Below are positions 1-7,889 of a stretch of 10,291 nucleotides of DNA, one piece after another (the first letter of the stretch is position 1; each line of letters begins with the position of its first letter). The stretch covers positions 1 to 10,291 of the forward strand of contig MU625165.1 in the NCBI GenBank assembly GCA_025349905.2, given 5' to 3'. The position numbers and the translations under genes were made by a program. Below the pieces are notes generated by a model that had not been told where the DNA came from, did not search any database, and worked only from the letters and a program-made list of their open reading frames with translations. This stretch comes from Blastocladiella britannica (taxonomy: Eukaryota > Blastocladiomycota > Blastocladiomycetes > Blastocladiales > Blastocladiaceae).

Positions 1-853
1 GTAACACCGCCGGCAATCGCCGCCTTGACCGCCTGGTCGAGGGTGTCGGACTTGCCGCCGCCCAGCGACATGGAGATGACCCCCGGCTTGCCCGAAGACT
101 TTGCAGCGTCGGCGGCCCAGTTGATTCCGGCAATCACGTCAGCGTCCGAGCCCGACCCGTCGGCGCCCAGAACCTTGACGGCCACTAAGTTGACCTTCTT
201 GGCAATCCCGAACGTCTTGCCGCCAATCGTGCCCGCACAGTGGGTGCCGTGGTCGTTGTCGTCCTGGCTGGCGCAGCCCGAGCACGCGGTGTTGCCCCAG
301 GTGGCACGGCCCTCGAACTCCGGGTGGGTCACGTCAATGCCCGTGTCCACCACGTACACGGTCACACCCGAGCCGGCGGCATCGGGGTAGTTGTACGCCT
401 GGTTCAGGTCCAAGTTGCGCTCGCCGACACGGACCAGGCCCCACGACGGAGGGCTGGGCTGTGAGCCAAGGGCCTTCATCTCGACCGCGGGCTATTATCT
501 CATTTCGTTGGTTAGTTTTCCATTTCACACTTGATGAAAGTATTGAGACTTACCTGAACGGAAGCGACATTAGGATCCGCCTTAATCGCCGCGACCGCCG
601 CCGCCGAGAACTGGCCTGAGTACCCGTTGAACGATCCGATCGAGTACTCGTGGTGCACCTCCGACTTGACGTTGGCGGTGCCCTCAATGTGGGGCTGCGC
701 GTTGATCTTGGCGACCGTCGCGTGAACGGTATCGCGGTGAGCCGAGGCTGAAACACCCGACTTGAGCACAACCGTGTACTTGTTGGCAATGTCGGCCGCG
801 AGCGCGACCTGGATCAGAGCAAGAGCAGCGAGGATGGAGAATGCCTTGGCCAT
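1..853 (-). CDS. Secreted subtilisin-like serine protease (proteinase K type), 5' part
   Basis: Exon 1 is 853-554 (100 codons, phase 0) and exon 2 runs from 491 off the left edge; the 62-base intron 492-553 has donor GTAAGT and acceptor ATAG. The 263 visible residues begin with a signal peptide (1-19, ending ALA), followed by an inhibitor I9 propeptide (about 24-100: KYTVVLKSG, then FNGYSGQFS). The S8 catalytic domain starts near 110 with PSWGLVRV, as in proteinase K. Catalytic Asp149 lies in VVDTGID and His181 in DHGTHCAG; the SMSLGG strand is at 240-245. The oxyanion Asn and catalytic Ser lie beyond the edge. It should be secreted as a zymogen and processed by removing the propeptide; the substrate is probably extracellular protein (family knowledge). 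The start ATG is the first in frame, with A at -3. It lies downstream of, and in the same orientation as, the CRH gene. The family call is firm; the specific physiological role is unknown. Confidence 0.93.
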
Positions 854-923
854 TGTGTATTGGAGCTTCTAGGTTTATGTGCTTGGTGCTGTTGGTGCTT
901 GGTGTGCGATCAAGGCGAGGGGT

Positions 924-945
924 GGGACCTTGGTCCCTCTTTATA
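924..945 (-). promoter_or_regulatory. TATA box and adjoining palindrome of the protease gene
   Basis: On the minus strand TATAAA occupies 945-940, 86 bases before the protease ATG at 853. Two bases downstream of it lies GGGACC-TT-GGTCCC (924-937), a 6-base inverted repeat with a 2-base spacer. The TATA call rests on sequence and position. A binding or hairpin role for the palindrome is inference. Confidence 0.55.
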
Positions 946-977
946 CCATTTCCTTCTCATGTAGCTTACTGTGCCAG

Positions 978-1007
978 CATGGCCCTCGCGTCACTCATGG
1001 CCCTCGC
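978..1007. repeat. 12-base direct repeat upstream of the protease TATA box
   Basis: CATGGCCCTCGC occurs at 978-989 and again at 996-1007, a period of 18 bases, about 33-62 bases upstream of the TATA box. Two identical 12-mers in a short promoter are unlikely by chance and could be a paired activator or repressor site; the factor is unknown. Confidence 0.5.
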
Positions 1008-1258
1008 CGCTTGGCGTTTAGTTTTTTTTGCTGTGACTTCTTGCGAAATCGTACTGGCGCCACATTTTTTTTTTTCTCCATGAAGCCACATGACATTTTG
1101 TTTGAGTCCTTGATCAGTTTTTTGCGAAAAATGCGACGACTTTGCATGCAAGATGGCGTGTCACACTCGAAAAATGAATGTAAAGACATGTATTGAAATT
1201 GAATACACAAGTAAGAATGCAAAACCAAGAAAAGGATATCACCCAAAGAGCAACAGAT

Positions 1259-2646
1259 CTACAGCAACGCCATCACGGCAGCAGCCGCACCAAGACCCAG
1301 AGCAGGGCTCAAAGCCGACCCACCACCAATCGCGTCGCCCGCGTTCCCGCCTTTCCCGCCACCCGCCGTGGGTGTCCGCAACTCGGTGTTGCCCGCGCCC
1401 ACACCCCCGCCGGACCCGCCAGACCCGCCACCGGTCGTGGGCGACACGATGGCCGCCACGTACGATTTCGGGTCGGCGGCGTCCTCGGACGCGCACTTGA
1501 CGTCAAGCCAGTCCACGTACATCTTGCGTGTTTGGCCACGCTTGGACGCGTCGGCGCACCAGTCGGTAGCACCACCGGCCCAGTCCACGGTACCTTGCAG
1601 GGTGCCGCATCCGGCATCCCAGACCGAAAAGTAAATGCGCGAGATCTGCGACGGGTACTTGCCTTTCACCGAGTCGGCGGTCACGGTGCGGATGGCCGAG
1701 CCGTCGACGAGCCAGATCATGCGGTCGGCGTTCCAGTCTTGTATTTTAAAAAGCGTGAGTGCTTTGAAAATAGGAATGAAAAATGAAAGGACAAGGACAT
1801 ACCAATAGTGTAAATGTGGTAGTCGTCAATGGTCGAGGCGGCCTTTTCGGGGAAGTTGTAGCGGGCGCCTTTGGTGTAGTCGATGTTGCCGTTCCCTGTT
1901 TTTTTGATTTGTTGTTGTTTGAGACAACACTCTACCAATAACAAAGATATAAAGGCATACAGTAAAAGTTGGTCTGCACCTCGTTCGGGTGGGCGCCGAG
2001 CATTTCAAAGTCTATTGGAATGATTAAACTCATATGAGTATACTCTACTGAATACAATAAAAAAGGGTAACAGCATACCAATCTCGTCGCCAACATTGTC
2101 GTTGGTACTGGTCTTGGTAATAAAGCTGGAAATCACGCCCTGCCCGCCCGCGACCTTGATCCGCGCGCTAATGACTCCGTACTGGAAGAACCGCAGCGTC
2201 GGGATCGTGGCCCCCGCTCCCTTTCCTTCCTTGTCGTTCCACTTCAACGTCAGAACCAAGTTCCCGTCCACAATCTCGGCATTGTCGGCGCCCGGGTTCT
2301 GGCGCCACACTTTGGCCGCGCCGTCCGGGTTGGTGTAGTTGTAGCGGTCAATCAGGACTTTTGGGTCGTTGAATTCTTCGCGGAACGACTTGCACATGGG
2401 GACCGGCGTGCATTTCTTGCCAAAGGTCGAGTCGGGGATACAGCCCTCGGAGGTCATGCACGCCCACGGCTGGTTGAAGCAGTAGCCCTGGGTGCCGCCG
2501 GCGGTGGCGCAGCAGGGGGACCACTGCGAGCAGGCCGACGCGCACGACAGGTTGGTGTTGGTGAACAGGGGCGAGGGCGCGGTGACCAGTTGGCCATTTG
2601 AGAGGAGGGCCACAGCAGAGACGGCGAGGAACAGTGGCAGGAGCAT
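1259..2646 (-). CDS. CRH-type cell-wall chitin-glucan transglycosylase (GH16), GPI-anchored
   Basis: Exons are 2646-2079, 2011-1961, 1895-1803 and 1737-1259, giving 396 residues; the introns are 67, 65 and 65 bases, all phase 1. The third acceptor is an AAG. Residues 1-18 or so are a signal peptide. Residues 33-85 form a Cys-rich module with nine cysteines (SPCCATAGGTQGYC), resembling a CBM18 chitin-binding module but lacking its usual spacing. The GH16 domain spans about 88-325 with the CRH catalytic motif DEIDFE at 187-192: nucleophile Glu188, Asp190 and acid/base Glu192. IDWNADRMIWLVDG and the WAGG motif fit the same family. A Gly-rich linker leads to a small-residue and hydrophobic tail (LGLGAAAAVMALL), typical of a GPI signal. 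Known family members cross-link chitin to beta-1,6- or beta-1,3-glucan outside the plasma membrane, a fungus-specific activity. It is divergent from the CLC gene. Family assignment is strong; substrate specificity is inferred. Confidence 0.93.
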
Positions 2647-2818
2647 CTTTTATTTTCTTTTGAGTTGAATTGCCTGAACGGGAAAGAGAGGTGTTTTGGG
2701 CGGCAGCTGCGGTCAAAATGGGCGATGCTGCTCATTTATAGGAAGAAAAAAAAAAAAACCTTATACGAAATTCTGGGAAATCCCCTCGCAATCAGCGAAT
2801 AAAGAACATAAAGAATCA
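2647..2818. promoter_or_regulatory. Divergent promoter region between CRH and CLC genes
   Basis: 172 bases separate the two start codons. It contains the CRH TATA box, an A13 run at 2746-2758 on the plus strand (poly(dA:dT) tracts commonly exclude nucleosomes in fungi) and a CAGCTG hexamer near 2704. For the CLC gene the best TATA-like string is TTATACG at about 2761-2767, roughly 50 bases before its ATG; this is weak. Confidence 0.5.
2734..2740 (-). promoter_or_regulatory. TATA box of the CRH gene
   Basis: TATAAAT on the minus strand, 87 bases before the ATG at 2646, nearly the same spacing as at the protease gene (86 bases). Confidence 0.55.
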
Positions 2819-5800
2819 ATGCGACGCACGTCCAGGTCGCCCCGCCGCGACGACTCCAACGCGCACCTACCGCCTCCGCCTTTGGTCAGTCCAACATCAC
2901 GCCCACCGTTGCCGTGGCCCTTGTTCTCGCCGTCTTTGTCGCCCTCCGATGATCAATCGCTACCTGGACCTGGCCCCGTATCAGCGTCCCTCTCGCCGCC
3001 GTTGGCCGGCTCGGACGCGCCTTTGCTGACGCCGGTCGATCCCGCTCTCCTTCGAGACGAACTTAACGACACTCCACAACCACTCTTGTCGATGTCTACC
3101 CGACTCTTGAAAGCACACACCCCTGCCGCGACAGTCAACGTGGGAGACTCGGAAGGCTCGGAGAGTGGCGAAGAAGACGATGAAGACCCCAACAGTGGGG
3201 GACCCACGGGCCGCCGCGTCAAGTACGACGACTTCACCACCATCGACTGGATCCACGACTCGGCGGTGGAACGCGCGCGCTTACGTCGCCTGAGGGCGCG
3301 CGGCGCATCTTCCCCGCTTGCATTAGCCTGGGACGCGTCGCAAGCATGGGTCCTGGTGGCCCTGGTCGGTATCGCGTCGGGCGTGATCGCTACGTTCATT
3401 GCCCTGGCCGAAGAATGGCTCGGCGACCACAAGTCCGGGTACTGCGCCGACCTATGGTACTTGAACCGCAAGTTCTGCTGCTGGATGCAGGACGAGGAGT
3501 CGTGCTCTGGTTGGGTCAGCTGGAGCGACAGTGACACGGGCGGCGGGTGGTGGACCGGGTACGCGGTGTATGTGGCGATGGTGGTGCTGTTCACGTTCCT
3601 TTCCGCCTCGCTCTGTGCGCGACTGGCTCCCTATGCGGCCGGGTCGGGGATCCCCGAAGTCAAGACGATCCTGGGCGGGTTCATCATGCGCAAGTTCTTG
3701 GGGGCTTGGACGCTGCTCATCAAGATCGTGGGGTTACCGCTGGCGACGGCGGCCGGACTGGCGATTGGAAAAGAGGGGCCCTTTGTGCACGTCTCGTGCG
3801 CGGTCGGAAATATCTTGCCGCGCATGTTTGCCAAGTTCAGGAACAACGAGGCCAAGAAACGCGAGATCTTGAGCGCGGCGGCGGCGGCGGGGATCGCGTC
3901 GGCATTTGGTAGCCCGATTGGTGGAGTGCTGTTCTCGCTCGAGGAGGTCAGCTACTACTTCCCGTTCAAGACCATGCTGCGGTCGTTCTTTGCCGCCATG
4001 TGCGCCGCCGTGACCCTGCAAGTGCTCAATCCGTACCGCACGGGCAAGCTTGTGTTGTTTCAGGTATGTCTTACCATATTTTTTTGTTATGTTGAAGTGG
4101 ACTGAAAACCATTTAAAAATGGACAGGTCACATATACAACCTCATGGCACGCCTTCGAACTGATCCCGTTCGTGTTCATCGGGGTTCTCGGCGGCCTGGT
4201 CGGCGCACTGTTCATTCGCGCCAACTTACGGGTCATTGCCGTTCGCAAATGGACGTGGCTGCGCCGCCACCCAGTGCAAGAAGCGTGTGTTTTAGCGCTG
4301 GCTACGGGCATCGTCGCGTACATGAACCCATACTTGCGCGAGTCCGCCGACGCCGTCATTGGCGGGCTGTTCCGCGACTGTCCCGCGATCGCGTCCCTCG
4401 CCACGGGCGGCGGCATCCTTGGCACCGCCGGCACCGGTGGTATGCAGTGGGACACCGAGTCTCCGATCGTGCGCCACCTGTGCGACCGGTCAGCGTACAC
4501 GGCAACCGCGATGACGTTGGCGGCGGCAGCGGTGGTCAAACTGGCGCTGATGGTGGTCACATTTGGCATTCGGGTGCCGTGCGGGTGCTTTGTGCCCATG
4601 ATGATCATTGGTGCGTACTGTGGAAGGATCGTGGGCATGGGCGTGGACGCGGCACAGCGGACGTGGCCGGAAGCAAGTATTTTTGCGGCGTGTGCGGGGC
4701 AAGGGGAGACTGGGTGTGTGGGCGTTGGGCCGTATGCGCTTCTTGGTATGTTTTTATTTATGTTATTTGAGATCGTGTGGGAGACTCATACTAATAAAAT
4801 GGACTCAGGTGCCGCTGCATTTCTGACGGGAATCACTCGCATGACCGTGTCGCTGGTGGTCATCATGTTCGAAATCACCGGCGCATTGAGTTATGTCTTG
4901 CCCATCATGATGTACGTTTCCATTTCCTTCATTTAAATGTAGCGAAATGAACATCACCAAAAAAAAAAAAAAAAAAAATAGTGCGGTCATGACCTCGAAA
5001 TTTACCGCCGATTTCGTGGGCGGCAACGAGTCGATCTACGACGCATTGATCCGACTCAACGAGTACCCGTTCCTGTGTCCGAAAGAAGAGTACTCGGCCG
5101 GCGCACCCGCGGGGGCAGTGATGACGGGCGCGGGCGATCTGGTGGTGTTCCCTGCGGCCGGTAAAACCATCGTCGACGTGGAACGGATCTTGGACGAGTC
5201 GAACGTCAAAGGGTTCCCCGTGGTCGAAAGAGAGGATAACTTGCAGGTGCTCGGGTACGTTAGTCGGAGCGAGGTGCGGTATGCGCTTGGTATGTTCGAC
5301 TTCTTATTATTTTGTTGTTGGTGTTGGAGATACTGAGTTGATATGTACACAGAACAAGCACGTCGCCGGCCCGATATCACCGACGCGTCGCAGTGTATCT
5401 TCACCCACGACACCGCTCTCTTACACGCGGCCGGCATTCCTATCGCCACCGGCACCATCCCCACGTCCCATACTACGCACGGCTGGACCAGTGGAAGCAC
5501 CAACAACCCACTCCGATCACCCGCACCCTCCATGTCGGCGGGCGCCCTGGGCCCATTTGCATCGTTCGGGTCGGCGTCCACCGCGGGGCTGACCCCTTAT
5601 ATGCGCACGGCGGCGGGCATGCCGGTGCTGGTGGACATGGTGCCGTGGATCGACGCCACACCCGTCAACTTGGTCCCGCGAACGCCCATGGAAGTGGTCG
5701 TGGAGCTGTTTAAGAAAGTTGGGCTGCGGTACGTTTTGGTTACACGGAATGGCGAGTTGCTTGGTACGTGGAATTCTTTTTTTGTAAATGAGGTTGGTGA

Positions 5801-5920
5801 TTAACTGAGGAAAGTATGACAGGCCTGATCACGAAAAAGGACGTGCTCCGACACTTGGGCCGCGTCAGTACGCACTCGGTCGTGGACCACGACTGGCTGA
5901 TTAACCGTCTTGTGGGTTAA
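2819..5920 (+). CDS. CLC chloride/proton exchanger, Gef1/CLC-3 type with CBS pair
   Basis: Six exons: 2819-4063, 4127-4745, 4809-4911, 4982-5289, 5353-5763 and 5823-5920; introns 63, 63, 70, 63 and 59 bases; 927 residues. Intron 2 has a TACTAAT branch site (4789-4795). The ATG at 2819 is the first in frame. The N-terminal 170 or so residues are Pro/Ser-rich with an acidic stretch (about 115-125). The membrane domain carries GSGIPE (275-280; the Ser marks chloride rather than nitrate preference), GKEGP (317-321, gating Glu319), FSLEEVS with proton Glu376, GCFVP (568-572) and the inner-gate Tyr618 in GPYALLG. Glu319 and Glu376 are 57 apart, as in mammalian CLC-5, which supports 2Cl-/H+ exchange rather than a channel. 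Two CBS domains follow (SAGAPAGAVMT..., then VNLVPRTPMEVV...LGLITKKDVLRH). Likely located in endosome, Golgi or vacuole membranes (inferred from Gef1 and CLC-3/5). The C-terminus may differ; see the candidate exon at 5982. Confidence 0.95.
4912..4981 (+). other. CLC intron 3 with an A20 tract before the acceptor
   Basis: Donor GTACGT, acceptor ATAG, 70 bases, phase 2. Twenty consecutive A residues (4959-4978) run right up to the TAG, where a pyrimidine tract would be expected. Splicing is supported by protein continuity: LPIM-I-AVMTSKF matches the CLC family, and the exon phases agree. Confidence 0.85.
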
Positions 5921-6374
5921 AAGAATACATTCATTTTGCACATCATGCCTTACGTTCGTTTTGTGCATAAATCGGAAGCAGGATGTGCTGGTGGGCCGCA
6001 TCAGTCGCACTAGTGAGACTTTTTGAACATGCCATACAAATCGTTGTCCAATCTCAGCCACACGTGGCGACAAGAAAATATGAACTCTTCTAAACGACTC
6101 CCGCATTCAGTGGTAATGAATGCTTGGCGCATTGCCGAGAGCGGGACTTTGAAGGCCCGACAAAGTACAAGTACTCGGTCCTCGCCTGTTCCTTTCGCAT
6201 TACGTCTTGACTCTTTTTAAATTTTATACGGCTCCAACTGGTTTTGGTTGCACATCACACACATACTTTTGTACCATCGCGTCTCGCTTCCTCAAAGACT
6301 AGACCGCACCTTTGCTTTTTGTAAAAGCACCTTGTATTCCTTTCACACAAACCCATACTCCATTAAAAAAAACA
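5921..6374. other. Intergenic region: CLC 3' end and promoter of the repeat-protein gene
   Basis: 454 bases without a convincing gene apart from the possible exon above. It contains a CACGTG E-box (6061-6066), an inverted repeat GCATTCA-N7-TGAATGC (6103-6123), a second inverted repeat AGTAC-AA-GTACT (6164-6175) and a TATA-like AT-rich stretch TTTTTAAATTTTATAC (6214-6229), about 145 bases before the ATG at 6375. The plus-strand open frame at 6023-6220 has no family features. Confidence 0.5.
5982..6026 (+). other. Possible alternative last exon of the CLC gene
   Basis: If GTGGGT at 5912 is used as a donor and CAG at 5979-5981 as acceptor, a 70-base intron removes the stop at 5918-5920. The reading frame then continues in phase 0 as DVLVGRISRTSETF before a TGA at 6024-6026, giving a 939-residue protein. 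The segment uses GC-ending codons (GTG CTG GTG GGC CGC ATC), unlike the surrounding AT-rich DNA. The donor is unlike the GTATG/GTACG sites elsewhere, so this is tentative. Confidence 0.3.
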
Positions 6375-7826
6375 ATGAAGCACGGAACTCTTTTGGCCCT
6401 CCTGGTCGCCTCGGCGGCAGTGATGACCGCGAATGCCGCGCCGGCGTATGGCAAACACACGACCAGTGTTGCTACGTCCTCGGTGGAGGCGATTGCGACC
6501 TCGACGACTCCTTGCACGACCAGTACGACGGCGACGGCTGCGGCGGTGACCACGACCCCGTGCTCGACGACGGCGACTGAGTCTGCGAAGCCTGTGGAGA
6601 CGTCGTCTACTCCGTGCTCGACTGCCACCGAGTCGGAGAAGCCGGCAGCCACCGGCACCACGACTCCGTGCAGCTCCACCGCTACTGAGACCAACTCTGC
6701 CGAGCCGACTGCCACCACCACTCCGTGCAGCACCACTTCGACTAGCGCTGCTGCGACTGAATCGGCGGAACCCACGGCTACGACTCCGTGCTCGACCTCG
6801 ACCTCGGCTGCGACTGAGTCGGCGGAGCCGACGGCGACTACTCCGTGCAGCACGACTGAGACGGCTGCTGCCACCGAGTCCGCGGAACCCACGGCGACTG
6901 AAACCGAGACTCCGGCTGCTCCGATCGAGACGGCCGCGCCGACCGACGCCCCACCGGTTCCCGTGTACACACCGGCTCCCGACGCTCCCGCAGCCCCGAT
7001 TCCGGAACCCGCGTCGCCTCCGCCCGCCAGCAACCTGTCGCCGACCGGCGGTGACTACGGGTACGGTGGTAACTTGGCGCCGACCGATGCCGCGCAGCCC
7101 ACCGACGTAGGCAAGGACGCCGGGTACCCGAGTGGTGACCAGCAAGACTTGGCCGCGCAGCCCACGACTCCGACCCAGGACGACGTTCAGGATTGCGAGG
7201 ACGAGGAGCCCACGCAGGCCGCTTCGTTGGCGCCCCAAGACGACGATATCGTGGACTGCGACGACCCGGAAGCCGACCCGACCGACATTGTCGAAGACGC
7301 GGCGTACAACCCGGACGACGACGAGTCACTTCCGTTCTGCGACGAGCTGGAGGCCGAGCAACCCGCATCCCTTGCCCCCGAAGATGATCTTGTTGACTGC
7401 GACGACCCCGAGGCGGATACCAATGCCGTTGTCGAGGACGATATCGTGGATTGCGATGACCCGGAGGCTGATCCCAACGCGGTGGTGGAGGACGGCCAGG
7501 AGCCGACGGTCACTGCTGCGGCGGTGGAGGCCGACGAGACCGATTGCCCCGACGAGGACCAGGAGCCCACGGCCGCTGCTGAGACTGATTGCGTCGAGGA
7601 GGACCAGGAGCCCACAGCCGCGGCCGAGACCGACTGCACTGAAGACGAGCAGCCCACGGAGGCTGCTGCCCCCAAGGATGTTGCGGCGCCCGTTGCGGGG
7701 TACGAGACGGCGGCGCCGACGGCCACCTCGGGCTACAGTTACGGCGAGGCTTCCCCCGCGGCTTCTTCGGATGCCGCATACCCGTCGACCACGGCGGTGG
7801 TGGTTGCCGGCGCGTCGTTCTACTGA
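6375..7826 (+). CDS. Secreted repeat protein: mucin-like TPC repeats plus acidic DC repeats
   Basis: Single exon of 483 residues; I do not recognise the family. The ATG at 6375 is the first in frame, sits in an A-rich AAACA context and opens a clear signal peptide (1-21, ending ANA before APAYG). Residues about 42-176 are a Ser/Thr/Ala-rich region with seven TPC motifs (Cys at 47, 63, 81, 99, 118, 139, 158, spaced 16-21), likely O-glycosylated. Residues 180-260 are Pro/Ala-rich. Residues 270-432 are strongly acidic, with eight single cysteines each next to Asp or Phe (274, 295, 322, 342, 360, 391, 406, 421) in two repeat families. The tail is Ala/Ser/Tyr-rich and ends TTAVVVAGASFY, too short for a confident GPI signal. 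There are 15 cysteines after the signal peptide and very few lysines. A cell-wall or extracellular matrix role, perhaps cation binding or disulfide cross-linking, is inference. Long open frames in the other five frames here are shadows of its GC-rich periodicity. Confidence 0.85.
   Translation: MKHGTLLALLVASAAVMTANAAPAYGKHTTSVATSSVEAIATSTTPCTTSTTATAAAVTTTPCSTTATESAKPVETSSTPCSTATESEKPAATGTTTPCSSTATETNSAEPTATTTPCSTTSTSAAATESAEPTATTPCSTSTSAATESAEPTATTPCSTTETAAATESAEPTATETETPAAPIETAAPTDAPPVPVYTPAPDAPAAPIPEPASPPPASNLSPTGGDYGYGGNLAPTDAAQPTDVGKDAGYPSGDQQDLAAQPTTPTQDDVQDCEDEEPTQAASLAPQDDDIVDCDDPEADPTDIVEDAAYNPDDDESLPFCDELEAEQPASLAPEDDLVDCDDPEADTNAVVEDDIVDCDDPEADPNAVVEDGQEPTVTAAAVEADETDCPDEDQEPTAAAETDCVEEDQEPTAAAETDCTEDEQPTEAAAPKDVAAPVAGYETAAPTATSGYSYGEASPAASSDAAYPSTTAVVVAGASFY
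6498..6896 (+). repeat. Coding tandem repeat, TPC units
   Basis: Seven degenerate units of about 16-21 residues, each containing TPC followed by Ser/Thr. The last three (residues 121-178) are the best conserved, of the form STSAATESAEPTATTPC. The sharper similarity at the 3' end suggests recent unit duplication there. Confidence 0.8.
7245..7493 (+). repeat. Coding repeat, three 18-residue VDCDDPEAD units
   Basis: Units at residues 291-308, 338-355 and 356-373 share D-I/L-VDCDDPEAD-x-x-x-I/V-VED. The second and third are directly adjacent (7386-7439 and 7440-7493). The first is separated by a variant segment containing PFCDELEAEQ. Confidence 0.85.
7536..7670 (+). repeat. Coding repeat, three 15-residue ETDC units
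   Basis: Residues 388-402, 403-417 and 418-432 are contiguous units of ETDC, four or five acidic or polar residues, QEPTAAA (the third is QPTEAAA). The spacing between the three cysteines is exactly 15 residues. Confidence 0.85.
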
Positions 7827-7870
7827 TTCTTGTTAATGGCAAAACCTTCTTTGCTTCCCCACGTATCGTC

Positions 7871-7877
7871 TATAAAA
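7871..7877 (+). promoter_or_regulatory. TATA box-like element just before the P-protein start
   Basis: TATAAAA lies only 12 bases before the ATG at 7890 and 44 bases after the stop of the upstream gene. This is too close for the usual 25-30 base or greater TATA-to-transcript spacing, so it either drives a transcript beginning inside the coding region or is fortuitous. Confidence 0.35.
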
Positions 7878-7889
7878 CCAGAATTAAAA

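Larger units (their letters stand above)
854..1258. other. Intergenic region: CRH 3' end and protease promoter
   Basis: 405 bases between two minus-strand genes, much richer in A and T than the flanking exons. The part next to 1258 must hold the CRH 3' UTR and poly(A) site, but I see no canonical AATAAA on the minus strand. The part next to 854 holds the protease TATA box, palindrome and direct repeat. Between them are a perfect 10-base palindrome TTGCATGCAA (1142-1151), T runs at 1022-1029 and about 1065-1076, and an interrupted inverted repeat TGTATT/AATACA (1189-1207). No convincing coding sequence: the open frames here lack conserved motifs and typical codon use. Confidence 0.6.

Noticed and set aside
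25..464. Plus-strand open frames opposite the protease
   Set aside because: They overlap the protease exon, which carries conserved catalytic motifs; no family features of their own.
2696..2818. Upstream extension of the CLC open frame to 2696
   Set aside because: It begins at a TTG and would cross the CRH promoter and an A13 run; the first in-frame ATG is at 2819.
5801..6106. 101-codon minus-strand frame over the end of the CLC gene
   Set aside because: Antisense to a conserved CBS-domain exon, with no family features.
6023..6220. 65-codon plus-strand frame in the CLC/repeat-protein gap
   Set aside because: Mixed codon use, no conserved motif, no signal peptide, and it spans likely promoter sequence.
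6299..7238. Long antisense frames (up to about 290 codons) over the repeat-protein gene
   Set aside because: Low-complexity Arg/Gly/Ser or Val/Ala peptides that mirror the repetitive GC-rich sense codons; no signal or conserved motif.
7132..7836. Arg/Pro/Thr-rich plus-strand frame overlapping the acidic repeats
   Set aside because: A shifted-frame shadow of the repeats; the true frame has the signal peptide and ordered repeat units.
7827..7889. ATG at 7836 as the P-protein start
   Set aside because: In frame, but it leaves a 9-base gap to the previous stop and adds 18 residues not typical of AroQ domains; kept only as an alternative.
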